Shown: positions 1 to 6,749, counted from the first letter of the stretch. The stretch is DNA of 10,129 bases from Nitrospirota bacterium (GCA_016214425.1 JACRON010000164.1:1-10129), one strand, 5' to 3'. The notes: generated by a model not told the origin, from the sequence alone. Numbers and translations are program-made.

Positions 1-1163
1 ACCTCTCCAAGCACTATATCAATCGTTCCAATTATTGCAATAATATCAGCAATCATGTGTCCCTTAGACATATAGTCAAAGGCGCCAAGATGAACAAAGG
101 ACGGCGCCCTTACCTTCATGCGATAGGGCTTGCTGCTTCCATCGCTTACTATATAAATCCCAAGCTCGCCTTTAGGCGCCTCTGTTCCGCAATAGACCTC
201 ACCGGGCGGAGTCTTGTAGCCTTCGGATACTAATTTAAAGTGATGGATAAGCGACTCTATATCTGTCATGGTCTTTTTCTTTGGCGGCAAAACTATCTTC
301 GGGTCATTTATCAGAAACTCTCCCTTAGGCATCTTATCAAGACACTGTTTGATAATCCTGTTGCTCTGCCTCATCTCTTCAACACGAATCCAATATCTGT
401 CATACACATCGCCGTTCTTGCCAAGGGGAACATTAAACTCTATCTTATCGTATGCTGCATAGGGTTCAGCTTTTCTTACATCATAATTCACACCTGAGCC
501 GCGCAAGGTAGGCCCGCTTAAGCCAAAGTTGATGGCATCCTCTGCGCTGATAACGCCTATGCCCTTTGTCCTTCCAAGCCATATCCTGTTATTTTTAATC
601 AGGGTGTCATACTCATCTACCTTTGAAGGAAATATCTCTGTGAATTTATATGCCTTATCTATAAATTCTGAGGTAGCATCCCTTTTGACGCCGCCGGGGA
701 TGTAATAGCTTGTTGTTAATCTTGCACCGCAGATTATCTCAAACAGGTCAAGGACAAGCTCCCTCTCACGGAAACAGAAGAAAAACATTGTCATCGCGCC
801 AAGGTCAATGGCATGCGTCCCAAGCCACAGGAGATGGCTTGCTATCCTCTGAAACTCTGCAATAATAGTCCTTATATACTCTGCCCTTTCAGGCGCCTTG
901 AGCTGCAAAAGTTTTTCAACAGCCCTTGCATAGGCAAAGTTATTTGTCATTGACGCAACATAATCAAAGCGGTCTGTCAGGGGAACCACCTGATTATATG
1001 TGCGTGACTCTGACAGCTTCTCAATGCCGCGATGGAGATAGCCCACATGCGGAGTCGCCTTTAAGACCTTTTCTCCATCAAGCTCAAGAATAAGCCTCAG
1101 AACCCCGTGTGTGCTCGGGTGCTGAGGCCCCATATTAAGAAGCATCTCTTCTGTTCTAATCAT
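1..1163 (-). CDS. nuoD: NADH-quinone oxidoreductase subunit D (49 kDa-type), 3' end cut off
   Basis: NuoD is a peripheral-arm subunit of complex I; with NuoB it forms the quinone-binding pocket next to cluster N2. Reading the minus strand from ATG at 1163-1161 gives 387 codons without a stop, starting MIRTEEMLLNMGPQHPSTHG. The GPQHPSTHG loop (residues 12-20) and Tyr78 in the NNFAYARAVEKL segment are hallmark NuoD quinone-site elements; assigning His19 and Tyr78 to the quinone headgroup is by family knowledge. The visible end, DIVLGEV, matches the family C-terminus (usually ...GEVDR), so only about two codons and the stop lie beyond the window. It is not fused to NuoC, unlike E. coli NuoCD. 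No strong ribosome site is seen: GGAG lies 15 nt upstream, inside an 8-bp tandem repeat. It follows an outer-membrane protein gene with a 78-bp gap. Confidence 0.97.
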   Translation of the reverse strand, partial: MIRTEEMLLNMGPQHPSTHGVLRLILELDGEKVLKATPHVGYLHRGIEKLSESRTYNQVVPLTDRFDYVASMTNNFAYARAVEKLLQLKAPERAEYIRTIIAEFQRIASHLLWLGTHAIDLGAMTMFFFCFRERELVLDLFEIICGARLTTSYYIPGGVKRDATSEFIDKAYKFTEIFPSKVDEYDTLIKNNRIWLGRTKGIGVISAEDAINFGLSGPTLRGSGVNYDVRKAEPYAAYDKIEFNVPLGKNGDVYDRYWIRVEEMRQSNRIIKQCLDKMPKGEFLINDPKIVLPPKKKTMTDIESLIHHFKLVSEGYKTPPGEVYCGTEAPKGELGIYIVSDGSSKPYRMKVRAPSFVHLGAFDYMSKGHMIADIIAIIGTIDIVLGE

Positions 1164-1175
1164 TACTTATTTATT

Positions 1176-1207
1176 AATCTCCGGTTCCCCGATTCTCCGC
1201 TTCTCCG
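1176..1207. repeat. Four tandem copies of an 8-bp unit (nTTCTCCG on plus strand)
   Basis: The plus strand reads AATCTCCG, GTTCCCCG, ATTCTCCG, CTTCTCCG in direct succession; on the coding strand this is CGGAGAAN repeated. It lies 12 bp before the nuoD start codon, in the gap between the outer-membrane protein gene and nuoD. Each minus-strand copy carries a GGAG- or GGGG-like core, so the array presents several Shine-Dalgarno-like sequences, the nearest 15 nt from the ATG. Whether it affects nuoD translation is inference. It could equally be a drifting simple-sequence repeat. Confidence 0.7.
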
Positions 1208-1241
1208 TTTCAATTAACTACGCCTTTACTTACGAAGCCGT

Positions 1242-2030
1242 TTACTCAACTCCAAATCTATATGTCAATGCTGCGCCAAAGCCTGTCTTATCCCCCAAAC
1301 AGGCCTCTGCTTTAAAAGACAACTGTTTTGTAAGGCGAAACTCCATGCCGCCAAAGCCGCCGAATTTAGTCTTGCTCCAGTATTCTTCATAGTAGTAATC
1401 GCCGCCAGATGTTTTTAACTCCAACTTACTGTATCTGTCAGAATATCTTCCGCCGAGGTATGGAATAATCCTGAATGATTGGGTTACACGAATATCATAT
1501 CCAAAGATAAGATTGCCCTCCCAATCATAAATATTATTCTTTGTGTCAGGGTAGCCATAAAGGCTGTAGTTTGACATCCTGCCCATATTGAACATGCCTG
1601 TTCCAGCAATATAAAGACCCATTGGAAACTTGTATCCTGCCCTCAGGCCGCCGCCGCCATATATCCCGGATTCACTCTTTCCAACTTTTGTCTCATCCTT
1701 ATATTCATCAAATATTGTTCCAATATTTACAAAGAAATTCAGATAATCAGCAATGCCATAAGTAAATTTTGCTGAGTAGATTGAATCGGTAAACGATGGT
1801 TCAAGCTTGTTTTTATCAGTTATGGTTGATTTTGAATATACGGTAAGCACCCCTCCCACATTTGATTTGCCGTAATCCATCTTCATCTTTCTTTTTCCAT
1901 AGTCCACTGTCAAGGCTGTATCAAAAAGGTCTTTCTCAATCAAATCACCGCCGCTTTCTGCTTTTGCTTCTCCAAACTTAAATAAAACTGCAACTGTAAT
2001 CAAAAGAATCAATAAAGCTGTTTTTTTCAT
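1242..2030 (-). CDS. Outer-membrane beta-barrel protein of unknown function, inside the nuo operon
   Basis: Predicted 262-residue secreted protein. I chose ATG at 2030 because GGAGG lies 6 nt upstream; the in-frame TTG at 2036 abuts that site and is unlikely. Residues 1-25 form a classic signal peptide (MKK, a hydrophobic core, then GEAKA before ES). The rest is rich in Gly, Tyr and alternating hydrophobic/polar stretches such as YSAKFTYGIADYLNFFVNIG, with short turns, as in 8-12-stranded outer-membrane barrels. The end (TYRFGVE) lacks the terminal Phe of a classic BAM signal, although YRF is close to the end. No cofactor motif or similarity to any complex I subunit is visible. It lies 41 bp after nuoC and 78 bp before nuoD on the same strand, so co-transcription with complex I genes is likely. 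Specific function not recognised. Confidence 0.8.
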   Translation of the reverse strand: MKKTALLILLITVAVLFKFGEAKAESGGDLIEKDLFDTALTVDYGKRKMKMDYGKSNVGGVLTVYSKSTITDKNKLEPSFTDSIYSAKFTYGIADYLNFFVNIGTIFDEYKDETKVGKSESGIYGGGGLRAGYKFPMGLYIAGTGMFNMGRMSNYSLYGYPDTKNNIYDWEGNLIFGYDIRVTQSFRIIPYLGGRYSDRYSKLELKTSGGDYYYEEYWSKTKFGGFGGMEFRLTKQLSFKAEACLGDKTGFGAALTYRFGVE

Positions 2031-2036
2031 TATCAA

Positions 2037-2041
2037 CCTCC
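2037..2041 (-). promoter_or_regulatory. Shine-Dalgarno site GGAGG fixing the barrel-protein start
   Basis: The coding strand reads GGAGGTTGATAATG. The 6-nt spacing to the ATG at 2030 is near ideal, which rules out the TTG six bases earlier as the start and makes the N-terminus MKKTALL rather than MIMKKTALL. Confidence 0.8.
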
Positions 2042-2071
2042 TATTTTAAAGGTTATATTAATAATTCCCCC

Positions 2072-2569
2072 TCAATCAATATCAGGGATAAAATCAAAAG
2101 TGCTCCTCTCCCCCCTTCCCTCTGTTGGATAATCCTTTCTTAATGGGTGGCCGACAAAGTCCTCTGGCATGAGTATACGGCGCATATCAGGATGACCTTT
2201 AAATTTTATGCCCATAAGGTCATAGACCTCCCGCTCAAGCCAGTTGGCGCCCTTCCATATCACGCAGAGGGAATCTATTACTGCATCACCTTCAGTCACC
2301 TTTGCTTTTATCCTTATCCTGTGATTATGTTTTACTGAATAAAAATGATATACAACCTCAAATCTCTCTTTCTGGCCGATAAAATCCACAGAGCAGATGT
2401 CTGTTATAAAATCAAAAAAGAGTTCAGGGTCATCATGCAGAAATCTGCAGACATCAAGGAGAGCCTCGCGCTTAATGCTGACTGAACCCTCTCCAAACTC
2501 TATCTTTGTGGAAAGGATAGCATTTGGGAACATCCCCTTAATCTTTTCTATAATCAATTCAGGTGTCAT
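2072..2569 (-). CDS. nuoC: NADH-quinone oxidoreductase subunit C (30 kDa-type)
   Basis: NuoC is the 30-kDa-type structural subunit of the complex I peripheral arm, packing against NuoD and NuoB. The 165-residue product is a usual length for stand-alone NuoC. It carries the family signature in order: ERFEVVYHFYS (residues 68-78), W110-LEREVYDLMGI (110-121), FKGHPDMRRIL (123-133) and GHPLRKDYP (140-148). The C-terminus is short and charged, with no fusion to NuoD. It starts 30 bp after nuoB stops, as part of the nuoA-B-C run, and is followed by an outer-membrane protein gene rather than directly by nuoD. Identification is from the signature motifs. Confidence 0.97.
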   Translation of the reverse strand: MTPELIIEKIKGMFPNAILSTKIEFGEGSVSIKREALLDVCRFLHDDPELFFDFITDICSVDFIGQKERFEVVYHFYSVKHNHRIRIKAKVTEGDAVIDSLCVIWKGANWLEREVYDLMGIKFKGHPDMRRILMPEDFVGHPLRKDYPTEGRGERSTFDFIPDID

Positions 2570-2599
2570 TTAATATCCCTAAGTATCAGGTCAGCATAT

Positions 2600-3079
2600 C
2601 TATTTTCTTAAGAACTTCTGCTTCTCAATCTTCTTTTGTAATGTTATTATACCGTGTATAAGCGCCTCTGGCCTAGGCGGGCAGCCCGGCACAAATACAT
2701 CAACAGGCACAATCTGGTCAACGCCCTGCACAACGCTGTATGTATTAAAGACGCCTCCGGATGTGGCGCAGGTGCCCATTGCAATTACATACCTCGGCTC
2801 CGGCATCTGGTCGTATACCTGGCGGAGGACTGGTGCCATCTTTCTTGTTAAAGTCCCTGCAACAATCATTAAATCAGCCTGCCTTGGTGTTGCCCGAAAT
2901 ACCTCTGCGCCGAGCCTTGCAACATCGTATCTTGATGCAATGATAGTCATCATCTCTATTGCACAGCATGCAAGGCCAAATGTCACAGGCCATATTGATG
3001 ACTTCCTTGCCCAATTGACCATGTCATCAACTGTAGTGGTTAACACATTTTCTTCAAGCTGTCTTTCCAAAATACCCAT
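2600..3079 (-). CDS. nuoB: NADH-quinone oxidoreductase subunit B (PSST-type, cluster N2)
   Basis: NuoB holds the terminal 4Fe-4S cluster N2, which passes electrons to quinone at the NuoB/NuoD interface. The 159-residue product contains the tandem cysteines Cys38-Cys39 in FGLACCAIEMM, Cys104 in AMGTCATSGG and Cys133 in VPGCPPRPEA, the complete N2 ligand set. The ASRYDVARLG and RATPRQADLMIVAGT segments are typical of NuoB. The C-terminus is short and basic (KKIEKQKFLRK). ATG follows the nuoA TAA after one base (TAAGATG), with GGGAG just upstream inside the nuoA end, so translational coupling to nuoA is likely. No oddities seen; it should be functional. Confidence 0.98.
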   Translation of the reverse strand: MGILERQLEENVLTTTVDDMVNWARKSSIWPVTFGLACCAIEMMTIIASRYDVARLGAEVFRATPRQADLMIVAGTLTRKMAPVLRQVYDQMPEPRYVIAMGTCATSGGVFNTYSVVQGVDQIVPVDVFVPGCPPRPEALIHGIITLQKKIEKQKFLRK

Positions 3080-3080
3080 C

Positions 3081-3455
3081 TTAAGACTCCCAATCTAATG
3101 CACCTTTACCCAGGGCGTATACATAACCCACAAAGAGTATAATAATAAAGAGCATCATCTCCACAAGGGCATATAAACCTATCTTGTTATACACTACTGC
3201 CCATGGATATAAAAATACTGCCTCTATATCAAATATTACAAACAACATTGCAATAATATAATAGCGGATAGGAAAAGGCTGTCTTGCGTCTGAAAAGGGC
3301 GGATTGCCGCTTTCATAAGGCGAGAGTTTCTTTGCATAAGGTCTGCTTGGCCTTAGCAGCCAGCCAACAGCAAGAGTACCAATGGCAAACCCACTTGCAA
3401 TAATCAAAAATATCAGGACTGGTAAATAGCTTTCAGGTAAAAAGTTTTCAGGCAC
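3081..3455 (-). CDS. nuoA: NADH-quinone oxidoreductase subunit A
   Basis: NuoA is a small membrane subunit of complex I at the junction of membrane and peripheral arms. The 124-residue product has three predicted membrane helices (about 10-32, 64-88 and 93-116). It has the conserved loop YESG (47-50) followed by P and R residues, and the RYYIIAMLFVIFDIE stretch (64-78) with its acidic pair, then FLYPWA. The start is GTG at 3455; an in-frame TAA lies two codons upstream, so no longer form exists. A GGGG-rich stretch 11-16 nt upstream may be a weak ribosome site. It is the first gene of the nuo run here, with no same-strand gene upstream within the window. No clear sigma70 promoter was found on the minus strand in the gap upstream. 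Confidence 0.96.
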   Translation of the reverse strand: MPENFLPESYLPVLIFLIIASGFAIGTLAVGWLLRPSRPYAKKLSPYESGNPPFSDARQPFPIRYYIIAMLFVIFDIEAVFLYPWAVVYNKIGLYALVEMMLFIIILFVGYVYALGKGALDWES

Positions 3456-3480
3456 TATTTATAACACCCCTTCTTTTTAT

Positions 3481-3555
3481 CCCGTTAGATAATATAGATA
3501 AGATTTTAATTCCCTCAGAAAGGGCGGGTTTAAAACCACCGCCCTTTCTAACGGG
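3481..3555. repeat. GC-rich nested inverted repeat in the nuoA/PilZ divergent region
   Basis: A perfect 11-bp stem, AGAAAGGGCGG (3517-3527) with CCGCCCTTTCT (3539-3549), encloses an 11-nt loop. An outer pair, CCCGTTAG (3481-3488) with CTAACGGG (3548-3555), shares two bases with the inner stem, so the two pairings compete at the edge. The element is conspicuously GC-rich in an AT-rich gap and ends about 26 bp upstream of nuoA. No gene ends here on either strand, so it is not an ordinary terminator. It could be an operator, a folded nuoA leader or an interspersed repeat; the sequence alone does not decide. Confidence 0.7.
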
Positions 3556-3595
3556 GTTTACTTCAATCTGCAGATATTAAATTAATGTTATTTTC

Positions 3596-3624
3596 TTGTC
3601 AAGGGGAAAATAGGGTTGTATAAT
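3596..3624 (+). promoter_or_regulatory. Near-consensus sigma70 promoter for the PilZ-Omp85 operon
   Basis: TTGTCA at 3596-3601 (one mismatch to TTGACA) and a perfect TATAAT at 3619-3624 are separated by exactly 17 bp. Transcription would start near 3630-3632, giving a leader of about 120 nt before the PilZ ATG at 3751. The leader coincides almost exactly with the palindromic element 3629-3732. The match is among the best obtainable by eye; activity is inferred. Confidence 0.72.
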
Positions 3625-3628
3625 ATCT

Positions 3629-3732
3629 AAATCCCAAACAAATTCAAATGACCTAAGCTCAAAACAGTTTTAAACATTTGAATTTCGGTCATTGGATATT
3701 GTTTAGAATTTGGAATTTCGGATTTGGGATTT
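3629..3732. repeat. 104-bp imperfect palindrome, MITE/REP-like, in the PilZ leader
   Basis: The ends are a perfect 10-bp inverted repeat, AAATCCCAAA (3629-3638) and TTTGGGATTT (3723-3732). Inside, AAATTCAAATG (3640-3650) pairs with CATTTGAATTT (3675-3685), and AATGACC (3647-3653) alternatively pairs with GGTCATT (3687-3693). The right half consists of related AT-rich words (GAATTTCGG, GAATTTGGAATTTCGG). This architecture resembles non-autonomous interspersed palindromes. It ends 8 bp before the PilZ Shine-Dalgarno sequence and begins where the promoter would start transcription, so the RNA could fold into a long leader hairpin. Confidence 0.7.
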
Positions 3733-3740
3733 ATTAGTGA

Positions 3741-3745
3741 AGGAG
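3741..3745 (+). promoter_or_regulatory. Shine-Dalgarno site AGGAG for the PilZ gene
   Basis: AGGAG followed by 5 nt (ACTAT) and ATG at 3751 decides the start. It rules out the longer frame from TTG at 3724, whose extra residues would begin inside the palindrome. Confidence 0.8.
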
Positions 3746-3750
3746 ACTAT

Positions 3751-4074
3751 ATGCCGGAAAAGAGGATTAAAAACCGAGTTACAAAAAGGCTTTCTGTAAG
3801 ATTCGGCGCCAGCGAGCTTAACAATAATGGCATTACAAGCAACCTGTCGCCAACAGGCATTTTTATCAGGACTAATAGCGGCCTTGCGCCAGGGACTTTT
3901 GTTAATATTGAACTTACTCTGCCCGGTGACAGGATACTAAAGCTTAAAGGAACTGTAATGTGGACAAAAAGAGTTCATCCAAAACTTGCTGAACTCTCAA
4001 AAAACGGGATGGGGATAATGCTCGCTGATATACCAGAAGAATATGCCAAATTCGTTACAGAGTTATTGAAGTGA
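3751..4074 (+). CDS. Stand-alone PilZ domain protein, probable c-di-GMP receptor
   Basis: This 107-residue protein is essentially one PilZ domain, the family that binds cyclic di-GMP and relays the signal to a partner. Both ligand motifs are intact: Arg9-x-x-x-Arg13 (RVTKR) and Asn31-x-Ser33-x-x-Gly36 (NLSPTG). The rest shows the expected barrel pattern, with GIFIRT, GTFVNIELTLPG, LKGTVMWTKR and a GMGIMLADIPEEYAKFVTELL tail. No signal peptide or membrane helix, so it is cytoplasmic. The ATG at 3751 is supported by AGGAG 5 nt upstream. Its stop overlaps the next start (GTGA, 4071-4074), so the two genes are translationally coupled. Which output it controls is not visible. The downstream gene is a secreted outer-membrane protein, so direct contact with it is unlikely without an intermediary. 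Confidence 0.92.
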   Translation: MPEKRIKNRVTKRLSVRFGASELNNNGITSNLSPTGIFIRTNSGLAPGTFVNIELTLPGDRILKLKGTVMWTKRVHPKLAELSKNGMGIMLADIPEEYAKFVTELLK

Positions 4075-6566
4075 TTATTAAAAGGCTCGTTATCTTCTTA
4101 GTTGCGTCTTTATTTCTTCTCTCTTCATCACAAAGCTTTGCAGGGGTTATATATAATATTGATGCATCCTTTAACCCCAAAAGTCATACGATTTCTGGAA
4201 AGGTAAAAATCACATCTGATGAACCTTTTGTTTCTCTATATCTCTACCCCAATATATATGCCACAAAAGACACTGCTATCCCAGATAGGGAATACGACAG
4301 GATTTATCCAAGGGATTTCAATTCAGGCTATATAGAAATTCAGAATCTCACTGACTCTGAAGGCAGTAATCTGCCGTTCAGAATAGAAGGACAAAAGAAT
4401 ACAATCCTGCGGATTGAAGGTAGTAAATCAGAGATTGTAATAGAATTTAAAACAAGGGTGCCGGAAAAATTTGGACCCTTTGGGTATTTTAAAGATATAC
4501 ATACACTTGCTGGTGCGTGGCATCCGTATGTCGTTAATCCCCTCTTCCCCCCCTTTAGTAAATACAATATTACACTCACCTTGCCAATTGAATATAACAT
4601 AGCTATCCCTAAAAACTATATTAAGGATGTAAAGATAGAAAATAGCTCAAAGACTGTTTATATGGAAGCCCTTAACATCTCACATTTTGACATGATAATA
4701 AGCAAAAAACTGACTGAAACAGAATTTAAGAAAGACGGCTATTCCTTCACCTATTATCATCTTAAAAAGGACAGAAAATATGCTGCAAGCGCAGTTGATA
4801 CGGCCTTTGATGCAGCAGTCTTCTTTAACAAAAACTTTTTTGAGATTAAAAATAAAGCCATTACATTTGGCGAATCCTATCTACATCAGGATATTGTATC
4901 GCCGCAGGAAAATCTTATATTAATCTCAAACAGGTTTCACAAGGCATATTCCTATCTGAAGAGGTTTCATGATGCCCAATTGGCAAAAGGGCTCTACCGT
5001 AAATTCTGGAGGGACATTATTCCGAAAGAAGAGGAGGAATGGGTTGCAGAGGGCCTTGCTGACTATGCCATGCAAATGTATATATTAGATAAATACAAAG
5101 AGTCGCCGAGCCTTTCAGGATATCTAAAGCCTCTTGCCTTTATACCTTTGTTTGATGAGATACTCTACTCCAAAAAGCTGCCGATGCGGGATATATATTT
5201 CAAGGAGCACAACCATCTTGTGGTAAGAGAGGATATTAGGCTCTTCAATAACAACAGGCCTGACGGAGCCATCATCTTCCAGAAGCTAAAAAGCCTGATA
5301 GGCAAAGAGCAGCTTGATAAGATTATTGACGATTATAAATCCAATCTTTTTAAAGGCGAATATAAGGCCTTTAGATCCCTGAGCAAAGAGATAGCTAATC
5401 AGGATTTGGATGAGTTTTATCATCAATGGCTTGTTGTTAATCCTGCCATAGACTTTGCTATCAAATCAGTAAAAAAGAAAAGAATAGGTGAAAAACACAA
5501 GACAGAGATAATTGTTGAAAGAGGAGATAATGGCGCAGAGCCTGTAGACATAAAGGCAGCTTATAAGGATAAGACCTCTGATACTTATCATTGGGACGGT
5601 AGGGACAAGGAGAAAAAGATAGAGATTGAATCAGACAAAGCTGTTGACTCTGTTATACTTGACCCGGAAAAGATAACAAGCGACCCGAATAGATTCAATA
5701 ACCGCCTGCCGCACCGATGGAAGGTGCTTTTGGACAGAATCAAGATAAGCTACGATTTCCAGAGCCAGAAACTGGAATTTGATGTTGGCGCATCAACAAC
5801 ACGGCTATACGATGACCACCACTTCTTTGTCTTTAATGTCTTTCATAAGGAAGAGGTAGATGGAGCAAATCTTGAATACGGATATAACTTTGGCGGATAT
5901 GATGGAGAGGATAAGCCGCTTCATACCTTATCAACAAAAATCATATTTGAGAAATTATCTGAGAAATTTGCAGTAACAGCAAAGGATGATGAATATATAA
6001 ATGCTGTTGGGCTTTCATACCGCTATGATACATACAGGGCATCTGTTGAATATGCAGATAAATTCCTTAATGGAGACTATTCTTATTTCAAAGGTCTTTT
6101 AGATTTAAGAAAGGAGTTACGGATTGCAAACAAGCACTCTATCGCAGGCAGAGCGCTTATAGGCCAGTCAGAAGGGGACCTGCCTGAGCATACAAAATTT
6201 CTTCTTGGCGGGATAAACGGGATGCGGGGATATACTAAGTCTGATTACAAGGGGAATAATATCAGCCTGTTTTCACTTGAATACCGTTTCCCGATTATAT
6301 ATGACCATGATCTGAATCTTTTATCATTAATAATTGTCCATACTGCACAGGGCGCAATCTTTGCTGATGCAGGGATGGTGTCAGATAATAGAAACACCTT
6401 TAAGTTTAAGGACTACAAAACTGATGTCGGCACAGGACTGCGCTTTCATGTTGACCTGTTCGGGATATATCCCGGCATCGGCAGAATAGACTTTGCTATT
6501 CCGGTTGGAGAAACAGAAAAGAGCCGCAATGTCCATGTATATCTCAGCATCGGCCAGTCGTTTTGA
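4071..6566 (+). CDS. Secreted M1-peptidase-like/Omp85 barrel fusion, zinc motif degenerate
   Basis: 831 residues, GTG start overlapping the PilZ stop. Residues 1-24 are a signal peptide (KR, hydrophobic core, SFA). Residues 25-215 resemble the M1 aminopeptidase N-terminal domain (HTISGKVKIT, LYLYPNIY, FKTRVPEKFGPFGYF, AWHP). Residues 230-455 resemble the M1 catalytic and helical part (ENLILIS, WVAEGLADY, ending LDEFYHQWL). The HEXXH site is lost: aligning LAKGLYRKFW (304-313) with the usual LAHELAHQWW gives Lys306-Gly307-x-x-Arg310, leaving only the distal Glu327. HDAQL at 300-304 is a weaker alternative. Residues 548-831 look like an Omp85/BamA-type barrel, with GGINGMRGY (713-721, the RGF/RGY lid-loop motif), SLEYRFPI, IFADAGMV and a terminal Phe (IGQSF). 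Predicted outer-membrane protein with a periplasmic non-catalytic peptidase fold. Substrate unknown; a surface-protein assembly or transport role is inference. Confidence 0.83.
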   Translation: MIIKRLVIFLVASLFLLSSSQSFAGVIYNIDASFNPKSHTISGKVKITSDEPFVSLYLYPNIYATKDTAIPDREYDRIYPRDFNSGYIEIQNLTDSEGSNLPFRIEGQKNTILRIEGSKSEIVIEFKTRVPEKFGPFGYFKDIHTLAGAWHPYVVNPLFPPFSKYNITLTLPIEYNIAIPKNYIKDVKIENSSKTVYMEALNISHFDMIISKKLTETEFKKDGYSFTYYHLKKDRKYAASAVDTAFDAAVFFNKNFFEIKNKAITFGESYLHQDIVSPQENLILISNRFHKAYSYLKRFHDAQLAKGLYRKFWRDIIPKEEEEWVAEGLADYAMQMYILDKYKESPSLSGYLKPLAFIPLFDEILYSKKLPMRDIYFKEHNHLVVREDIRLFNNNRPDGAIIFQKLKSLIGKEQLDKIIDDYKSNLFKGEYKAFRSLSKEIANQDLDEFYHQWLVVNPAIDFAIKSVKKKRIGEKHKTEIIVERGDNGAEPVDIKAAYKDKTSDTYHWDGRDKEKKIEIESDKAVDSVILDPEKITSDPNRFNNRLPHRWKVLLDRIKISYDFQSQKLEFDVGASTTRLYDDHHFFVFNVFHKEEVDGANLEYGYNFGGYDGEDKPLHTLSTKIIFEKLSEKFAVTAKDDEYINAVGLSYRYDTYRASVEYADKFLNGDYSYFKGLLDLRKELRIANKHSIAGRALIGQSEGDLPEHTKFLLGGINGMRGYTKSDYKGNNISLFSLEYRFPIIYDHDLNLLSLIIVHTAQGAIFADAGMVSDNRNTFKFKDYKTDVGTGLRFHVDLFGIYPGIGRIDFAIPVGETEKSRNVHVYLSIGQSF

Positions 6567-6587
6567 TTACCCTGCCTTCTTGTAACT

Positions 6588-6749
6588 GTTTAGCGTTTTT
6601 TAAGTAAAACGCTAAACGTCATTGAAAATTGCAAATTGCAAAATGAAAAATGCAAATTTGAAAAGAAAAAAAGTCTTAAAATTTTACAATTTTCAATTTA
6701 AAATTTGCATTTTGCATTGAAGTTTAGCCATTTGTAGAAATGGCTAAAC
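6588..6749. repeat. Palindromic element with a perfect hairpin at each end, between convergent genes
   Basis: It starts with GTTTAGCGTTTT (6588-6599) pairing with AAAACGCTAAAC (6606-6617) around a 6-nt loop. It ends with GTTTAGCCATTT (6722-6733) pairing with AAATGGCTAAAC (6738-6749) around GTAG. Both stems are 12 bp and perfect, and both have GTTTAGC at the foot, so the outer ends also form a terminal inverted repeat. Between them lies an AT-rich imperfect inverted repeat (AATGCAAATTTG near 6648-6660, AAATTTGCATTTTGCATTG near 6700-6718). It sits between the stops of the Omp85 gene and ctpA. It could end transcription from both sides, but neither hairpin has a U-tract. A MITE-like origin is equally possible. 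I see no gene in 6567-6779. Confidence 0.7.

Noticed and set aside
240..497. Plus-strand open frame of 85 codons.
   Set aside because: It lies entirely antisense to nuoD, whose protein is conserved throughout; no ribosome site or recognisable product.
2034..2036. TTG as start of the outer-membrane protein.
   Set aside because: It touches the GGAGG site, leaving no spacing; ATG at 2030 has ideal spacing.
2763..3098. Plus-strand open frame of 111 codons.
   Set aside because: Antisense shadow of nuoB; the minus-strand frame holds all N2 cysteines.
3629..3732. CRISPR-like or riboswitch interpretation of the repeats.
   Set aside because: No regularly spaced direct repeats with unique spacers, and no known riboswitch consensus; the symmetry is that of one imperfect palindrome.
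6588..6617. Intrinsic terminator after the Omp85 gene.
   Set aside because: The stem is strong in length but AT-rich, and the following bases (GTCATTG) are not a U-tract; kept only as part of a palindromic element.
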